NCBI GenBank assembly: GCA_964423195.1 | Contig: CAYRDY010000076.1 | Location: forward strand, 1 to 10,006 | DNA length: 10,006 nt | From: CAKRHR01 sp964423195 | GTDB taxonomy: Bacteria; Bacillota; Clostridia; Lachnospirales; Lachnospiraceae | Reading direction: 5' to 3' | In this document: piece by piece, positions 1-7,210 of the stretch | Numbering within the stretch: the first letter of the stretch is position 1 | Layout of the letters: each line of letters begins with the position of its first letter | The notes under the pieces: model-generated | Seen by the model: the letters and a program-made list of their open reading frames with translations, nothing else | Told to the model about the DNA's origin: nothing | Database searches by the model: none | Program-made: the position numbers and the translations under genes

Positions 1-80
1 TTAACATTGCCGAAGCGGCGAAGCGGGCGAATATAGAGCCGTCTGAGTTTGAGGAAGGCTACAGGGCCTATCTTGGATGA
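1..80 (+). CDS. C-terminal end of an upstream gene, possibly a Fis-type HTH regulator
   Basis: An open frame runs in from the left edge (first full codon at position 3) and stops at TGA 78-80, giving 25 residues that begin NIAEAAKRANIEPSEF and end in GYRAYLG. The spacing of EAAKRA, a turn, then a second helix resembles the Fis-type helix-turn-helix that closes NtrC-like sigma-54 activators (pattern: N-I-x-E-A-A-x-x-A-x-I, then S-x-F-x-x-x-Y). If so, the gene could be a transcriptional regulator of the genes to its right. This is inferred from a very short fragment; any protein ending in two amphipathic helices could look similar. That the frame is coding is likely, because it has no stop and uses codons like the neighbouring genes; the function is uncertain. 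Confidence 0.5.
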   Translation, partial: NIAEAAKRANIEPSEFEEGYRAYLG

Positions 81-113
81 GAGACGGGATGGGGACAACT
101 GAAAATTTTATAG

Positions 114-146
114 ATGTCGGATCAAGAGAAATTTTGCGTCCGACAT
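114..146 (+). promoter_or_regulatory. Leader hairpin followed by a T-rich run (terminator or attenuator-like)
   Basis: ATGTCGGA at 114-121 is perfectly complementary to TCCGACAT at 139-146, with a 17-base loop. The right arm is followed at once by TATTTTT (147-153) and then by the ribosome site of the hydrolase gene (GGAGGAGG, 154-161). A stem followed by a U-rich stretch looks like a weak intrinsic terminator for the upstream gene, or an attenuator in the leader of the hydrolase gene. The stem is only 8 bp with a long loop, so it could equally be a protein-binding inverted repeat. Confidence 0.4.
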
Positions 147-169
147 TATTTTTGGAGGAGGCAATCACA

Positions 170-967
170 ATGCAGGAACCATCTTTGGAACAGACGTTTG
201 GGAGTTATATGCCGTGGAAGATTGACAGTCAGACCTGGGTGATCAGTTTTATGAATGGCACCGAGTATATGTATCTGTTGGAGGGCGATGAGAAGGCACT
301 CCTCTTAGATGCGGGATACGGCGCGGGAAATCTGCGCGCATTTGTTGAAAAATTGACGGATAAGCCGGTGATTCTGGCAAATACGCATTTCCATCCGGAT
401 CATTCCGGCGGCAACGGTGAATTTGAAAAGGCTTATTTAAGCGCCGGCTGGGAGATTGACGCGCCGTCCGTGATGTCACCGGGCGCGGTGCCGTTTGATC
501 TCTCAAAGTTGCCATATCCGGATTATGAGCGGGTGATCATCGGCGACGGGTATATTTTTGACCTTGGCGGCCGTAAAGTTGAAGTGCTTGAGGCGCTGCC
601 AGCCCACTGCAACAGCAGCCTTTTCTTTTTAGACAGGGGACATCGGATGCTTTTTTCGGGTGATGAGTATGAGAGCACCCAGACATTGATGTACGATAAT
701 TCCAACAACCCGGATGCGCCGTATGATGTCCGGGAGAGACTGGATCATCTGAAGGCCAATGCGGAGCGCCTGATTTCGTTATCCGCGGATTACGACCTGA
801 TTTTGCCGAATCATAACGGCTGCCCGATTGCAAAGGAGTATTTGGATCACTATGTGGAGTTGGTGGATGCAGTCTATGACGGCCGGGCGATCATCGAGGA
901 TAAGTTGAATCATCCGTATATTGAGATGGATCCGGTAGCTCCGTCGCTTTGTCGCGTGCGCTGGTAA
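170..967 (+). CDS. MBL-fold (metallo-beta-lactamase superfamily) metallohydrolase
   Basis: A 265-residue cytoplasmic protein with no signal peptide. It carries the superfamily metal-binding set: THFHPDH (H73, H75, D77, H78), a later His in PAHCNSS (H146), the bridging Asp in LFSGDEY (D165) and a final His in LPNHNG (H215). This predicts a dinuclear, usually zinc, hydrolase of the general glyoxalase II/lactonase-like type; the motifs do not settle the substrate. The ATG at 170 is chosen because GGAGGAGG lies 8 bases before it. An in-frame ATG at 77 overlaps the upstream stop and would add 31 residues unlike the family's N-terminus. The gene lies 89 bases after the upstream gene and 153 bases before the glycosidase run, so it may be transcribed separately. 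A role in hydrolysing esters or lactones from the same plant material is possible but only guessed from position. Confidence 0.88.
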   Translation: MQEPSLEQTFGSYMPWKIDSQTWVISFMNGTEYMYLLEGDEKALLLDAGYGAGNLRAFVEKLTDKPVILANTHFHPDHSGGNGEFEKAYLSAGWEIDAPSVMSPGAVPFDLSKLPYPDYERVIIGDGYIFDLGGRKVEVLEALPAHCNSSLFFLDRGHRMLFSGDEYESTQTLMYDNSNNPDAPYDVRERLDHLKANAERLISLSADYDLILPNHNGCPIAKEYLDHYVELVDAVYDGRAIIEDKLNHPYIEMDPVAPSLCRVRW

Positions 968-1120
968 GATGTCTGCATTTTTTTTCGCAAAGATCTTGTC
1001 ATGAGCGTTTATGGGAAATCATGTCATTAAATGTTTATTCAGGAAAAATACATAAGAAAAATAATAAAAAATATTTGAGATTATCGTCAGTATATATCAT
1101 TAGGAGCGAGGAGGTAATTC
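968..1120 (+). promoter_or_regulatory. AT-rich gap with imperfect direct repeat; likely promoter region of the glycosidase run
   Basis: This stretch is far richer in A and T than the surrounding coding DNA and contains an 8-base T run (978-985). Two similar blocks follow each other: TGTCAT then GTTTAT at 997-1012, and again TGTCAT then GTTTAT at 1022-1038, offset by 25-26 bases. Direct repeats on this scale are typical of binding sites for dimeric regulators such as the AraC family, which often control rhamnosidase genes. No pair of -35 and -10 hexamers with good spacing could be assigned with confidence. A strong ribosome site, GAGGAGGT (1108-1115), ends the region. A short open frame crossing this gap has no ribosome site and is not called as a gene. 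Confidence 0.4.
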
Positions 1121-3490
1121 ATGAAGAGGGAAAGTTTTAACAAGGGTTGGAAAGTCTGGAAGGACCTGGATCCGTTTGAGCTGGTATTCAGGGTTCCCGA
1201 CGACGCGAAAGACGTCGATCTGCCGTATGACGCGATGTTCCATGAGGAGCAGAGGCCGGGGACGGCCAACGGCGGCTATACCGGAAATATCGACGGCTCG
1301 GAGTACAAATTCTACAAGCGTTTCTCTGTGCCGGAGGAATATCGCGGCGGCCGTGTGATGCTGCAGTTTGAGGGCGTTTACCGAAATGCCGCCGTGTTTG
1401 TCAATCAGTCGAGAGTGGGCGGCAGCGCTTATGGCTACACGGATTTTACGGTCGATGCCGGTGACTATCTGAGGTACGGCGAGGAGAATGAGGTTCTCGT
1501 CACCGTGAAGTGCGGCACCAGAAGCAGCCGATGGTACAGCGGCGGCGGCATTTATCGGGACGTGTGGTTGCTCTGCGGCGGCAGCGTTTATGTGAAGCCG
1601 TATGATCTGCGCCTCACGACCCTGAATGTGGACAATGACGGCGCGCTCGTCGAGGTCTCGGCGATCATTCACAATGACGGACCGGAGGCAAGGGAGATGA
1701 CGGTTTCCGTGAATATAAAGGATGATGATGGGCATACGGCGGCGGACGGCCATTATCCGGTGCGGATGAACAGCCGCTCGGCGCTGCGTTTCCGCAAAAA
1801 TATCTATATTGATCATGCGAAGCTCTGGGATGAGGATGCGCCGAATCTCTACACGGTGACACTTTCGGTCACGGACGGCGAACATGTGCTGGATGAGACG
1901 GCCATCACCTCCGGCGTGCGCAAGCTCTCCGTGGATTCACGCCACGGCCTGCGCGTCAACGGCAAAACGGTGAAGCTGCGCGGGGCATGTATTCACCACG
2001 ATCAGGGCATTCTTGGATCAGCGACGTATGATGACTATGAATACCGGCGCGTGAAACGACTCAAGGCGGCCGGTTTCAACGCGATTCGCTCCGCGCACAA
2101 TCCGGCCTCCCAGGCACTCCTGAAAGCGTGCGACAGGCTGGGTGTCTATGTGCTGGACGAATTTGTCGATGTCTGGAATAAGAGCAAGGTCAGCTATGAT
2201 TATTCCGTCGATTTTGAGCGCTGCTGGGCGAGCGACGTCGAACACATGGTGGCGGCGGACTACAATCACCCGTCGGTGATTCTTTATTCGACCGGCAATG
2301 AGATCTTTGAGATCTGCACCGAAAAGGGATTTGAGACCAGCCGTATGCTGAGCGATAAGTTTCATGAACTGGATCCGACCAGGTACACGACCAATGGCAT
2401 CAACGGCGCGTTTGCCGCGGGGGACGACCTGGCGAAGATCGTTGACGATGTCACGGACGGGCAGGTCGATACCGGTAAGGGTGATGTCAATGTTTTCATG
2501 GGGGCCATGGAGACGAATATGCCGGATATCGTGGCGCACCCGATTATCGGCGGCATTCTGGAAAAACTGGAGACGACGATGGATATCGCCGGCTACAATT
2601 ATATGACTTCCCGGTATCTAAATGACGCGGCGAAGTACGCCAATCGGGTGATGTTGGGAACGGAGACGTATCCGAAGCAGATCGCTGAGAACTGGGACGT
2701 GATCACGCGCTGTCCGGCGGTGATCGGTGATTTCACGTGGACCGGCTGGGATTATCTGGGCGAGGTGTCGTCGAATTTTCCGGATCTGATGAACTGCGGC
2801 GGGGATATCTCTGTCATCGGCAATCGACGGCCGACTTCCTATTACAGGGAGATTGTCTTCGGACTCACCAAGCGGCCGTGTATCGCCGTGCAGCAGCCGG
2901 ATCATTACGGCATTCCGCGCAATTTCGGTCCGTGGTGCTATACGGACTGCACCTTCAATTATACCTATGAGGGGCAGGAGGGCAAGCCGATCATGATCCA
3001 GGTCTACGGCGGCGGTGACAGCGCGGAGCTGTTCGTCAACGGCAGATCGCTGGGCGTGCAGCCGTGCGGCAGGGAGACGGCCTTTGAGACGCAGTTCAAT
3101 ACCGTCTATGAGCCGGGCGAACTGGTGGCTGTCGCCTATGAGAACGGTCAGGAGATCGGGCGCACGTCGCTAAAGAGCGCTGGACAGCCGGCGACGGTCG
3201 CCTTGTCTGCGGAGAAGTACAAGACGCTGGCCTTTGTCAATATCGACGTGGTGGACGCGGACGGCCTGCTTGTGGCGGACGCGACGACTCCGCTGTCGGT
3301 CAAAGTCGAGGGCGCGGCGGAGCTGACGGCCTTTGGCGCGGCCAGAGCCCTGCACCACCAGGGATTTGAGTTGCCGGAGACGACGGCCGGTGAGGGCCAT
3401 GCCCTGGCCATTCTCAAATTGCGCGGCGAGGGCGCTACAAAAGTGATCGTTTCCGGCGAGAGCATTCGGCCGGCGACAGTCGAATTATGA
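1121..3490 (+). CDS. Glycoside hydrolase family 2 beta-glycosidase (beta-galactosidase-like)
   Basis: A 789-residue retaining exo-beta-glycosidase without signal peptide, so it acts on imported oligosaccharides or glycosides. Domain order follows GH2: N-terminal jelly-roll sugar-binding domain (about 1-155, with GGIYRDVWL), an Ig-like domain (about 157-268), a TIM barrel (about 270-590) and C-terminal Ig-like domains (about 610-789) of the DUF4982 type (IQVYGGGDSAELFVNG). The barrel shows LRGACIHHD, FNAIRSAHNP and the acid/base Glu in TGNEIFE (E394); the nucleophile is E515 in LGTETYP. The Asn-x-Lys-Gly loop of beta-glucuronidases is absent; GNRRPTSYYR occupies that region as in beta-galactosidases. 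Beta-galactosidase is the usual family label, but beta-glucosidase or activity on aryl glycosides cannot be excluded. The start has a ribosome site 6 bases upstream. It is followed after 121 bases by the rhamnosidase gene, which suggests joint stripping of a mixed glycoside. Confidence 0.93.
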   Translation: MKRESFNKGWKVWKDLDPFELVFRVPDDAKDVDLPYDAMFHEEQRPGTANGGYTGNIDGSEYKFYKRFSVPEEYRGGRVMLQFEGVYRNAAVFVNQSRVGGSAYGYTDFTVDAGDYLRYGEENEVLVTVKCGTRSSRWYSGGGIYRDVWLLCGGSVYVKPYDLRLTTLNVDNDGALVEVSAIIHNDGPEAREMTVSVNIKDDDGHTAADGHYPVRMNSRSALRFRKNIYIDHAKLWDEDAPNLYTVTLSVTDGEHVLDETAITSGVRKLSVDSRHGLRVNGKTVKLRGACIHHDQGILGSATYDDYEYRRVKRLKAAGFNAIRSAHNPASQALLKACDRLGVYVLDEFVDVWNKSKVSYDYSVDFERCWASDVEHMVAADYNHPSVILYSTGNEIFEICTEKGFETSRMLSDKFHELDPTRYTTNGINGAFAAGDDLAKIVDDVTDGQVDTGKGDVNVFMGAMETNMPDIVAHPIIGGILEKLETTMDIAGYNYMTSRYLNDAAKYANRVMLGTETYPKQIAENWDVITRCPAVIGDFTWTGWDYLGEVSSNFPDLMNCGGDISVIGNRRPTSYYREIVFGLTKRPCIAVQQPDHYGIPRNFGPWCYTDCTFNYTYEGQEGKPIMIQVYGGGDSAELFVNGRSLGVQPCGRETAFETQFNTVYEPGELVAVAYENGQEIGRTSLKSAGQPATVALSAEKYKTLAFVNIDVVDADGLLVADATTPLSVKVEGAAELTAFGAARALHHQGFELPETTAGEGHALAILKLRGEGATKVIVSGESIRPATVEL

Positions 3491-3575
3491 GAGCGGCAGG
3501 GCCGCGGCCGGTGAAGACCATGTGCGCGGCAGGCCGCGGCGAGTGAAGAATATGAGTGTGGCGGCAGGCCGCGGC
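3487..3575 (+). repeat. Three tandem copies of a ~32-bp GC-rich hairpin repeat
   Basis: Units start at 3487, 3520 and 3552. Each opens with ATG, carries the core GCGGCAGG(G)CCGCGGC (3493-3508, 3526-3540, 3561-3575), and the first two continue with GTGAAGA. Each core contains GCGG-CAGG-CCGC, which can fold as a small hairpin, and the self-complementary GCCGCGGC, so copies can also pair with one another. The array begins at the stop codon of the GH2 gene, whose TGA is part of the first unit, and fills most of the gap before the rhamnosidase gene. It may be a local tandem duplication, an mRNA-stabilising or processing element that sets different expression of the two genes, or a weak terminator. 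There is no T run, which argues against an intrinsic terminator. Confidence 0.7.
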
Positions 3576-3611
3576 TGTTTGATTAATGTTGGAAATGGAG
3601 GTATGCACTGA

Positions 3612-6344
3612 ATGAAAATTACGGGATTAAAGACGAATCATCTGGTCAATCCATTGGGTTATGAGATCGGGACGCCGAGCGTGTCCTTCCGGGTGGAGGA
3701 GACGGAGGCAAAGCGGGCGGCGGCCATCCGTGTGCAGGTCGCTCTGGATGAGGATTTTGCCGATGTGGTCTATGACACGGGAAAATCCGCGGAGTTAAAG
3801 ACAATCGGGGTCAAGCTGCCGATGGCACTCAAACCTCGCACGCGCTATTACTGGAAGGCCGAGGTGTGGGGCGATAACGGCGATTACGCGCAGAGCGGCG
3901 CGGCGTGGTTTGAGACCGCGAAGATGGATGAGCCGTGGCACGGGCAGTGGATCGGCGGCGCGGACGCGGACGCTCCGAACACCGTGCTGAGCAAGGTTTT
4001 TACGGCAGAGAGGGATTATCCGGACAGCCGCGTCTATGTGACCGGCCTCGGCCTCTATGAGATGTTTCTCGACGGCGAGCGCGTGGGCAATGAATATCTG
4101 GCGCCTGGCTGCACGGACTACAATCAGTGGATCCAGTATCAGACCTATGCCGTGAATATCGCTGCCGGCACGCACAGGCTGGAGGTCAGCCTGGCTGACG
4201 GCTGGTACAAGGGGCGCTTTGGCCTCGATCACGCGGTCAACAATTACGGCGACCACGACAAGATGATTTTTGAACTGGTGATGAGGGACGCAGACGGACA
4301 TGTTGAGACGGTCGTCTCCGATGACTCGTGGACGGCGGAGGCCGGCGATGTGATGTTCAGCAATATCTATGACGGAGAGATCTATGCGCCGGGCAGAGAA
4401 AAGACATCGACGCGCGCGGTGGTGCTTGACGCGCCGAGGGGGCGTCTGTGCGCGCGGTACGGTCAGCCGGTCGTCGTCAAGGAAGAGCTCAAGCCGATTG
4501 AGATCATTCACACCCCGGCGGGCGAGACGGTGCTTGACATGGGCCAGAATATGGCCGGATTGCTTAAGTTTGCCGTGGATGAGCCGAAGGGGACAAAGAT
4601 TTATCTGCAGTTCGGCGAAGTCCTTCAGGATGGGAATTTTTACAGGGACAATCTGCGCACGGCCAAGGCGGAGTTTACCTATATCTCCGACGGCACGGCG
4701 AGGGAAGTCTGCCAGCATTTTACCTACTATGGGTTCAGATATGTGAAAGTGACAGGATTTACAAAAGAGATCACGCCGGAACAGTTTACCGCGCTGGTGC
4801 TGTACAGTGACCTTGAGCGGACCGGCTGGATTTCCACCAGCAACGAGAAGGTCAATCGACTGATCCAGAATGCTGTCTGGGGGCAGAAGAGCAATTACGT
4901 CGATGTGCCGACCGACTGTCCGCAGAGGGATGAGCGCATGGGCTGGACGGCGGACACGCAGGTGTTTTCGGGCACGGCCTGCTTCAATATGGACAGCTAC
5001 AATTTTCTGCGCAAGTTCTGCCATGACCTCTATGAGACACAAAAAGAGCTGGGGCATGTCACGGCCGTGATTCCAGCGTTTCATGAAGATGGCGCGACCT
5101 GCTCGGTCTGGGGCGACGCGGCGACGATCATTCCGTGGAACCTGTACCTGTACTATGGCGACACGGCCATTCTTGAGGAACAGTATGAGAGCATGCGCCA
5201 GTGGGTTGAGTATATCAGGGGCATCGACGCGTCGACCGGCGACCGCCGCCTCTGGGATGTCGGCTTCCATTTTGGCGACTGGCTGGCGCTGGACAATGAG
5301 CGAACCGATGATTACAAGGGCGGCACAGAGGATGCCTATATCGCGACCGCTTATTACTACAATTCGGCGAAAATTGTGTCCAAAGCGGCGAAAATTCTCG
5401 GAAAGGACGAGGACGCAAAGGCATACGGCCAGCTGGCTGAGGAGATCAAGACCGCTCTTCAGAGGGAATATTTTACGCCGACCGGCCGCCTGGCCCTGAC
5501 GACACAGACCGCATACGCGCTGGCACTTTACATGGATTTTGCGCCTGAGGGCAGTAAGGCGCGCGCGGCCGAATTCCTGAAAGAAAAGCTCAGACTCAGC
5601 AACGGCCATCTGAAAACCGGTTTTGTGGGGACCTATATCTTAAATAAAGTGCTGTCCGATTACGGCAGCAACGATCTGGCATACAAGCTACTCTTGAACG
5701 AGGATTATCCGAGCTGGCTCTATGCGGTCAACCTAGGCGCCACCACCATCTGGGAGCGCTGGAATTCTCTTTTGCCGGACGGAAAAATCAGCGGGACGGA
5801 TATGAATTCGCTGAATCACTACTCCTACGGCAGTGTCCTTGAGTGGATGTACCGCAATATGGCCGGCCTGCACTTGGAGGAGGATCATCCGGGCTTTACC
5901 CATGTGACGATCGCTCCGCAGCCGGATTACCGGATCACCTCCTGCGATATGCGGTATGATTCGATTGCTGGCACATACAGGATCCGCTGGGAGCTGAAGC
6001 CGACCGGGGCGTTTTGTCTCCATGTGGAGGTGCCGTTTGGCGCCACGGCGAGTGTGGTGCTGCCAAATGCCGGTCGGGCGCCGTTTGAGATTGAGAGCGG
6101 CAGCTATGATTATGAATATATGCCGGAGACATCAATCATTAAGACATACTCGGCAGACTCGCCGCTTGGCGATTTGCTGGAGAATCCAGAGACTCTGGCC
6201 GTGCTTGAGAAGTATTTGCCGGAGTGGCGAAATATTCCGAATACGATGTACCCACTGTCAATCAAAATGATCAATGATACGCCGCTTTTGCATGTGGGCG
6301 GCGAGCAGATGGCGGCGCTGAACGCGGAGCTGGCAGGGTGCTGA
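3612..6344 (+). CDS. Glycoside hydrolase family 78 alpha-L-rhamnosidase
   Basis: A 910-residue enzyme predicted to release terminal alpha-L-rhamnose from plant glycosides or rhamnose-containing polysaccharides by inversion. There is no signal peptide, so it is cytoplasmic. An N-terminal fibronectin-like domain (about 1-105) is followed by the GH78 N-terminal sugar-binding domain (about 135-280, VTGLGLYEMFLDGERVG), a linking beta domain (about 290-400) and the (alpha/alpha)6 barrel (about 405-755). The barrel holds the family hallmark DVPTDCPQRDERMGWTAD (431-448), with the proposed general acid Glu441, then FGDW (554-557) and TIWERW (712-717), whose Glu715 matches the proposed general base, and LNHYSYGSVLEW. 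A beta-sandwich follows (about 757-835). Residues about 841-910 are an extra tail beyond the usual GH78 end. The ribosome site GGAGG (3597-3601) stands 10 bases before the ATG. It is flanked by a beta-glycosidase and a phloretin-hydrolase-like enzyme, which suggests that a rhamnosylated phenolic glycoside is the substrate. Confidence 0.95.
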   Translation: MKITGLKTNHLVNPLGYEIGTPSVSFRVEETEAKRAAAIRVQVALDEDFADVVYDTGKSAELKTIGVKLPMALKPRTRYYWKAEVWGDNGDYAQSGAAWFETAKMDEPWHGQWIGGADADAPNTVLSKVFTAERDYPDSRVYVTGLGLYEMFLDGERVGNEYLAPGCTDYNQWIQYQTYAVNIAAGTHRLEVSLADGWYKGRFGLDHAVNNYGDHDKMIFELVMRDADGHVETVVSDDSWTAEAGDVMFSNIYDGEIYAPGREKTSTRAVVLDAPRGRLCARYGQPVVVKEELKPIEIIHTPAGETVLDMGQNMAGLLKFAVDEPKGTKIYLQFGEVLQDGNFYRDNLRTAKAEFTYISDGTAREVCQHFTYYGFRYVKVTGFTKEITPEQFTALVLYSDLERTGWISTSNEKVNRLIQNAVWGQKSNYVDVPTDCPQRDERMGWTADTQVFSGTACFNMDSYNFLRKFCHDLYETQKELGHVTAVIPAFHEDGATCSVWGDAATIIPWNLYLYYGDTAILEEQYESMRQWVEYIRGIDASTGDRRLWDVGFHFGDWLALDNERTDDYKGGTEDAYIATAYYYNSAKIVSKAAKILGKDEDAKAYGQLAEEIKTALQREYFTPTGRLALTTQTAYALALYMDFAPEGSKARAAEFLKEKLRLSNGHLKTGFVGTYILNKVLSDYGSNDLAYKLLLNEDYPSWLYAVNLGATTIWERWNSLLPDGKISGTDMNSLNHYSYGSVLEWMYRNMAGLHLEEDHPGFTHVTIAPQPDYRITSCDMRYDSIAGTYRIRWELKPTGAFCLHVEVPFGATASVVLPNAGRAPFEIESGSYDYEYMPETSIIKTYSADSPLGDLLENPETLAVLEKYLPEWRNIPNTMYPLSIKMINDTPLLHVGGEQMAALNAELAGC

Positions 6345-6401
6345 GATTGCTTTGCCACCTGTCATTTGAAATGCGTAAAAACATTTATGGAGGTTTTTTC
6401 T

Positions 6402-7193
6402 ATGGATTATATTGCGAACGCGGGGCAGAGTTATGTGCCGTTCAGGGACAATATCAATGTCGACCTGCTGCCGTTTGAGCGTCCGGCCAAACCGGACCCG
6501 CCGCTGCCGGAGTTGGAACTGAACCCCGCGGCGATCGAGAAAGGGCTGGTGCTGCCGTCACAGAAGCAGCATTTTCTGCCGGGCGTGACCTCGGAGATGA
6601 TGGACTGGTTCTGGGCGAATATGGAGAAGGGGTATTATCTCTGGGCGCCGGGATCCCACAAGCGGTTCAGCTGGGTGAAATCGCCGGTGGAAGTCGGCAT
6701 GGAGGATTCCGTCCACATGATCGCTGAGACAGTCGGCAAGGGGATTCCGGTCTTTGGCGGCAACGGCATTCAGATCCACCGGCTGCATCTGGAAGAATTT
6801 TTCCCGTTCACGACATCGCTGAAGCATGTGATCTGTGAGGGCGTGTTCAACGATCTCGGTGAGATGGTGGATTCCACGACGCATATGTGGGAGGATGTCC
6901 CCGGCGGCTGTGTCCATATCACGGCCACCGTGGCCAATTCCAGGGCATCAATGCCGCCGGCCTTTGTGCTGGAGCTGATCAAAAAGGATCCGAATGTGAA
7001 GATCACGCCGAATTACGCGACCGACCATGAGGATTATGAGGCCAGCCAGTGGCCGATCTTCCTTCCAAAGCTCTATGGACTGTGGAAGGATCATCCGGAT
7101 CCGTCGCAAAACGTGCACTGTTGTCTTGAGGTCGAGCAGGTGGGCGAGTACAGGTACCGCTATGTGAAAAATAACGGTCCGGTCGTGCTGTGA
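6402..7193 (+). CDS. DAPG/phloretin hydrolase family protein (PhlG-like C-C hydrolase)
   Basis: A 263-residue cytoplasmic protein that resembles the PhlG family: zinc enzymes that hydrolyse the C-C bond between an acyl chain and a phloroglucinol ring (2,4-diacetylphloroglucinol in Pseudomonas, phloretin in Eubacterium ramulus). Visible support: the segment MMDWFWANMEKGYYLW followed by APGSH (H86) matches the family's WW-x-H region; a Glu follows in HRLHLEEFFP (E131/E132); and HEDYE gives the H-x-x-x-E pair (H209, E213) that, with the earlier His and Glu, forms the zinc site in PhlG. This alignment is from memory, so the family call is good but the substrate is open. Start chosen at 6402, with GGAGG (6389-6393) 8 bases upstream; an in-frame TTG at 6366 and ATG at 6387 precede or overlap that ribosome site. 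It begins 57 bases after the rhamnosidase stop and is probably co-transcribed, which fits release and then cleavage of a flavonoid-type aglycone. Confidence 0.72.
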   Translation: MDYIANAGQSYVPFRDNINVDLLPFERPAKPDPPLPELELNPAAIEKGLVLPSQKQHFLPGVTSEMMDWFWANMEKGYYLWAPGSHKRFSWVKSPVEVGMEDSVHMIAETVGKGIPVFGGNGIQIHRLHLEEFFPFTTSLKHVICEGVFNDLGEMVDSTTHMWEDVPGGCVHITATVANSRASMPPAFVLELIKKDPNVKITPNYATDHEDYEASQWPIFLPKLYGLWKDHPDPSQNVHCCLEVEQVGEYRYRYVKNNGPVVL

Positions 7194-7210
7194 CGCAAAG
7201 GAGGTCTGTC

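Noticed and set aside
949..1140. A 63-codon plus-strand frame bridging the MBL gene end and the GH2 start
   Set aside because: It overlaps both neighbours, has no ribosome site, and is made mostly of AT-rich non-coding sequence.
1100..1885. A 261-codon minus-strand open frame across the start of the GH2 gene
   Set aside because: No ribosome site or family motif, and it lies fully opposite conserved GH2 N-terminal sequence.
1121..3490. Beta-glucuronidase as the identity of the GH2 enzyme, suggested by the nearby UDP-glucose dehydrogenase
   Set aside because: The Asn-x-Lys-Gly loop that marks glucuronidases after the nucleophile is missing; the region reads GNRRPTSYYR as in beta-galactosidase-like members.
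3487..3546. A 19-codon frame starting at the ATGA overlap with the GH2 stop
   Set aside because: The ATG and the following codons are explained by the GC-rich tandem repeat; there is no ribosome site and the third repeat unit is out of phase.
3487..3611. CRISPR array suggested by regularly spaced repeats
   Set aside because: Only three GC-rich units, with no unique spacers of usual length (the linkers are themselves similar) and no cas genes in the window.
3795..5609. A 604-codon open frame on the minus strand inside the rhamnosidase gene
   Set aside because: It is antisense to a gene with clear GH78 motifs, has no recognisable domain, and its Arg/Ile/Val/His-rich composition is typical of the reverse complement of GC-biased coding DNA.
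6364..6374. Short near-palindrome CATTTGAAATG before the PhlG-like gene
   Set aside because: Eleven bases with AT-rich arms are expected by chance in such a gap, and no promoter elements go with it.
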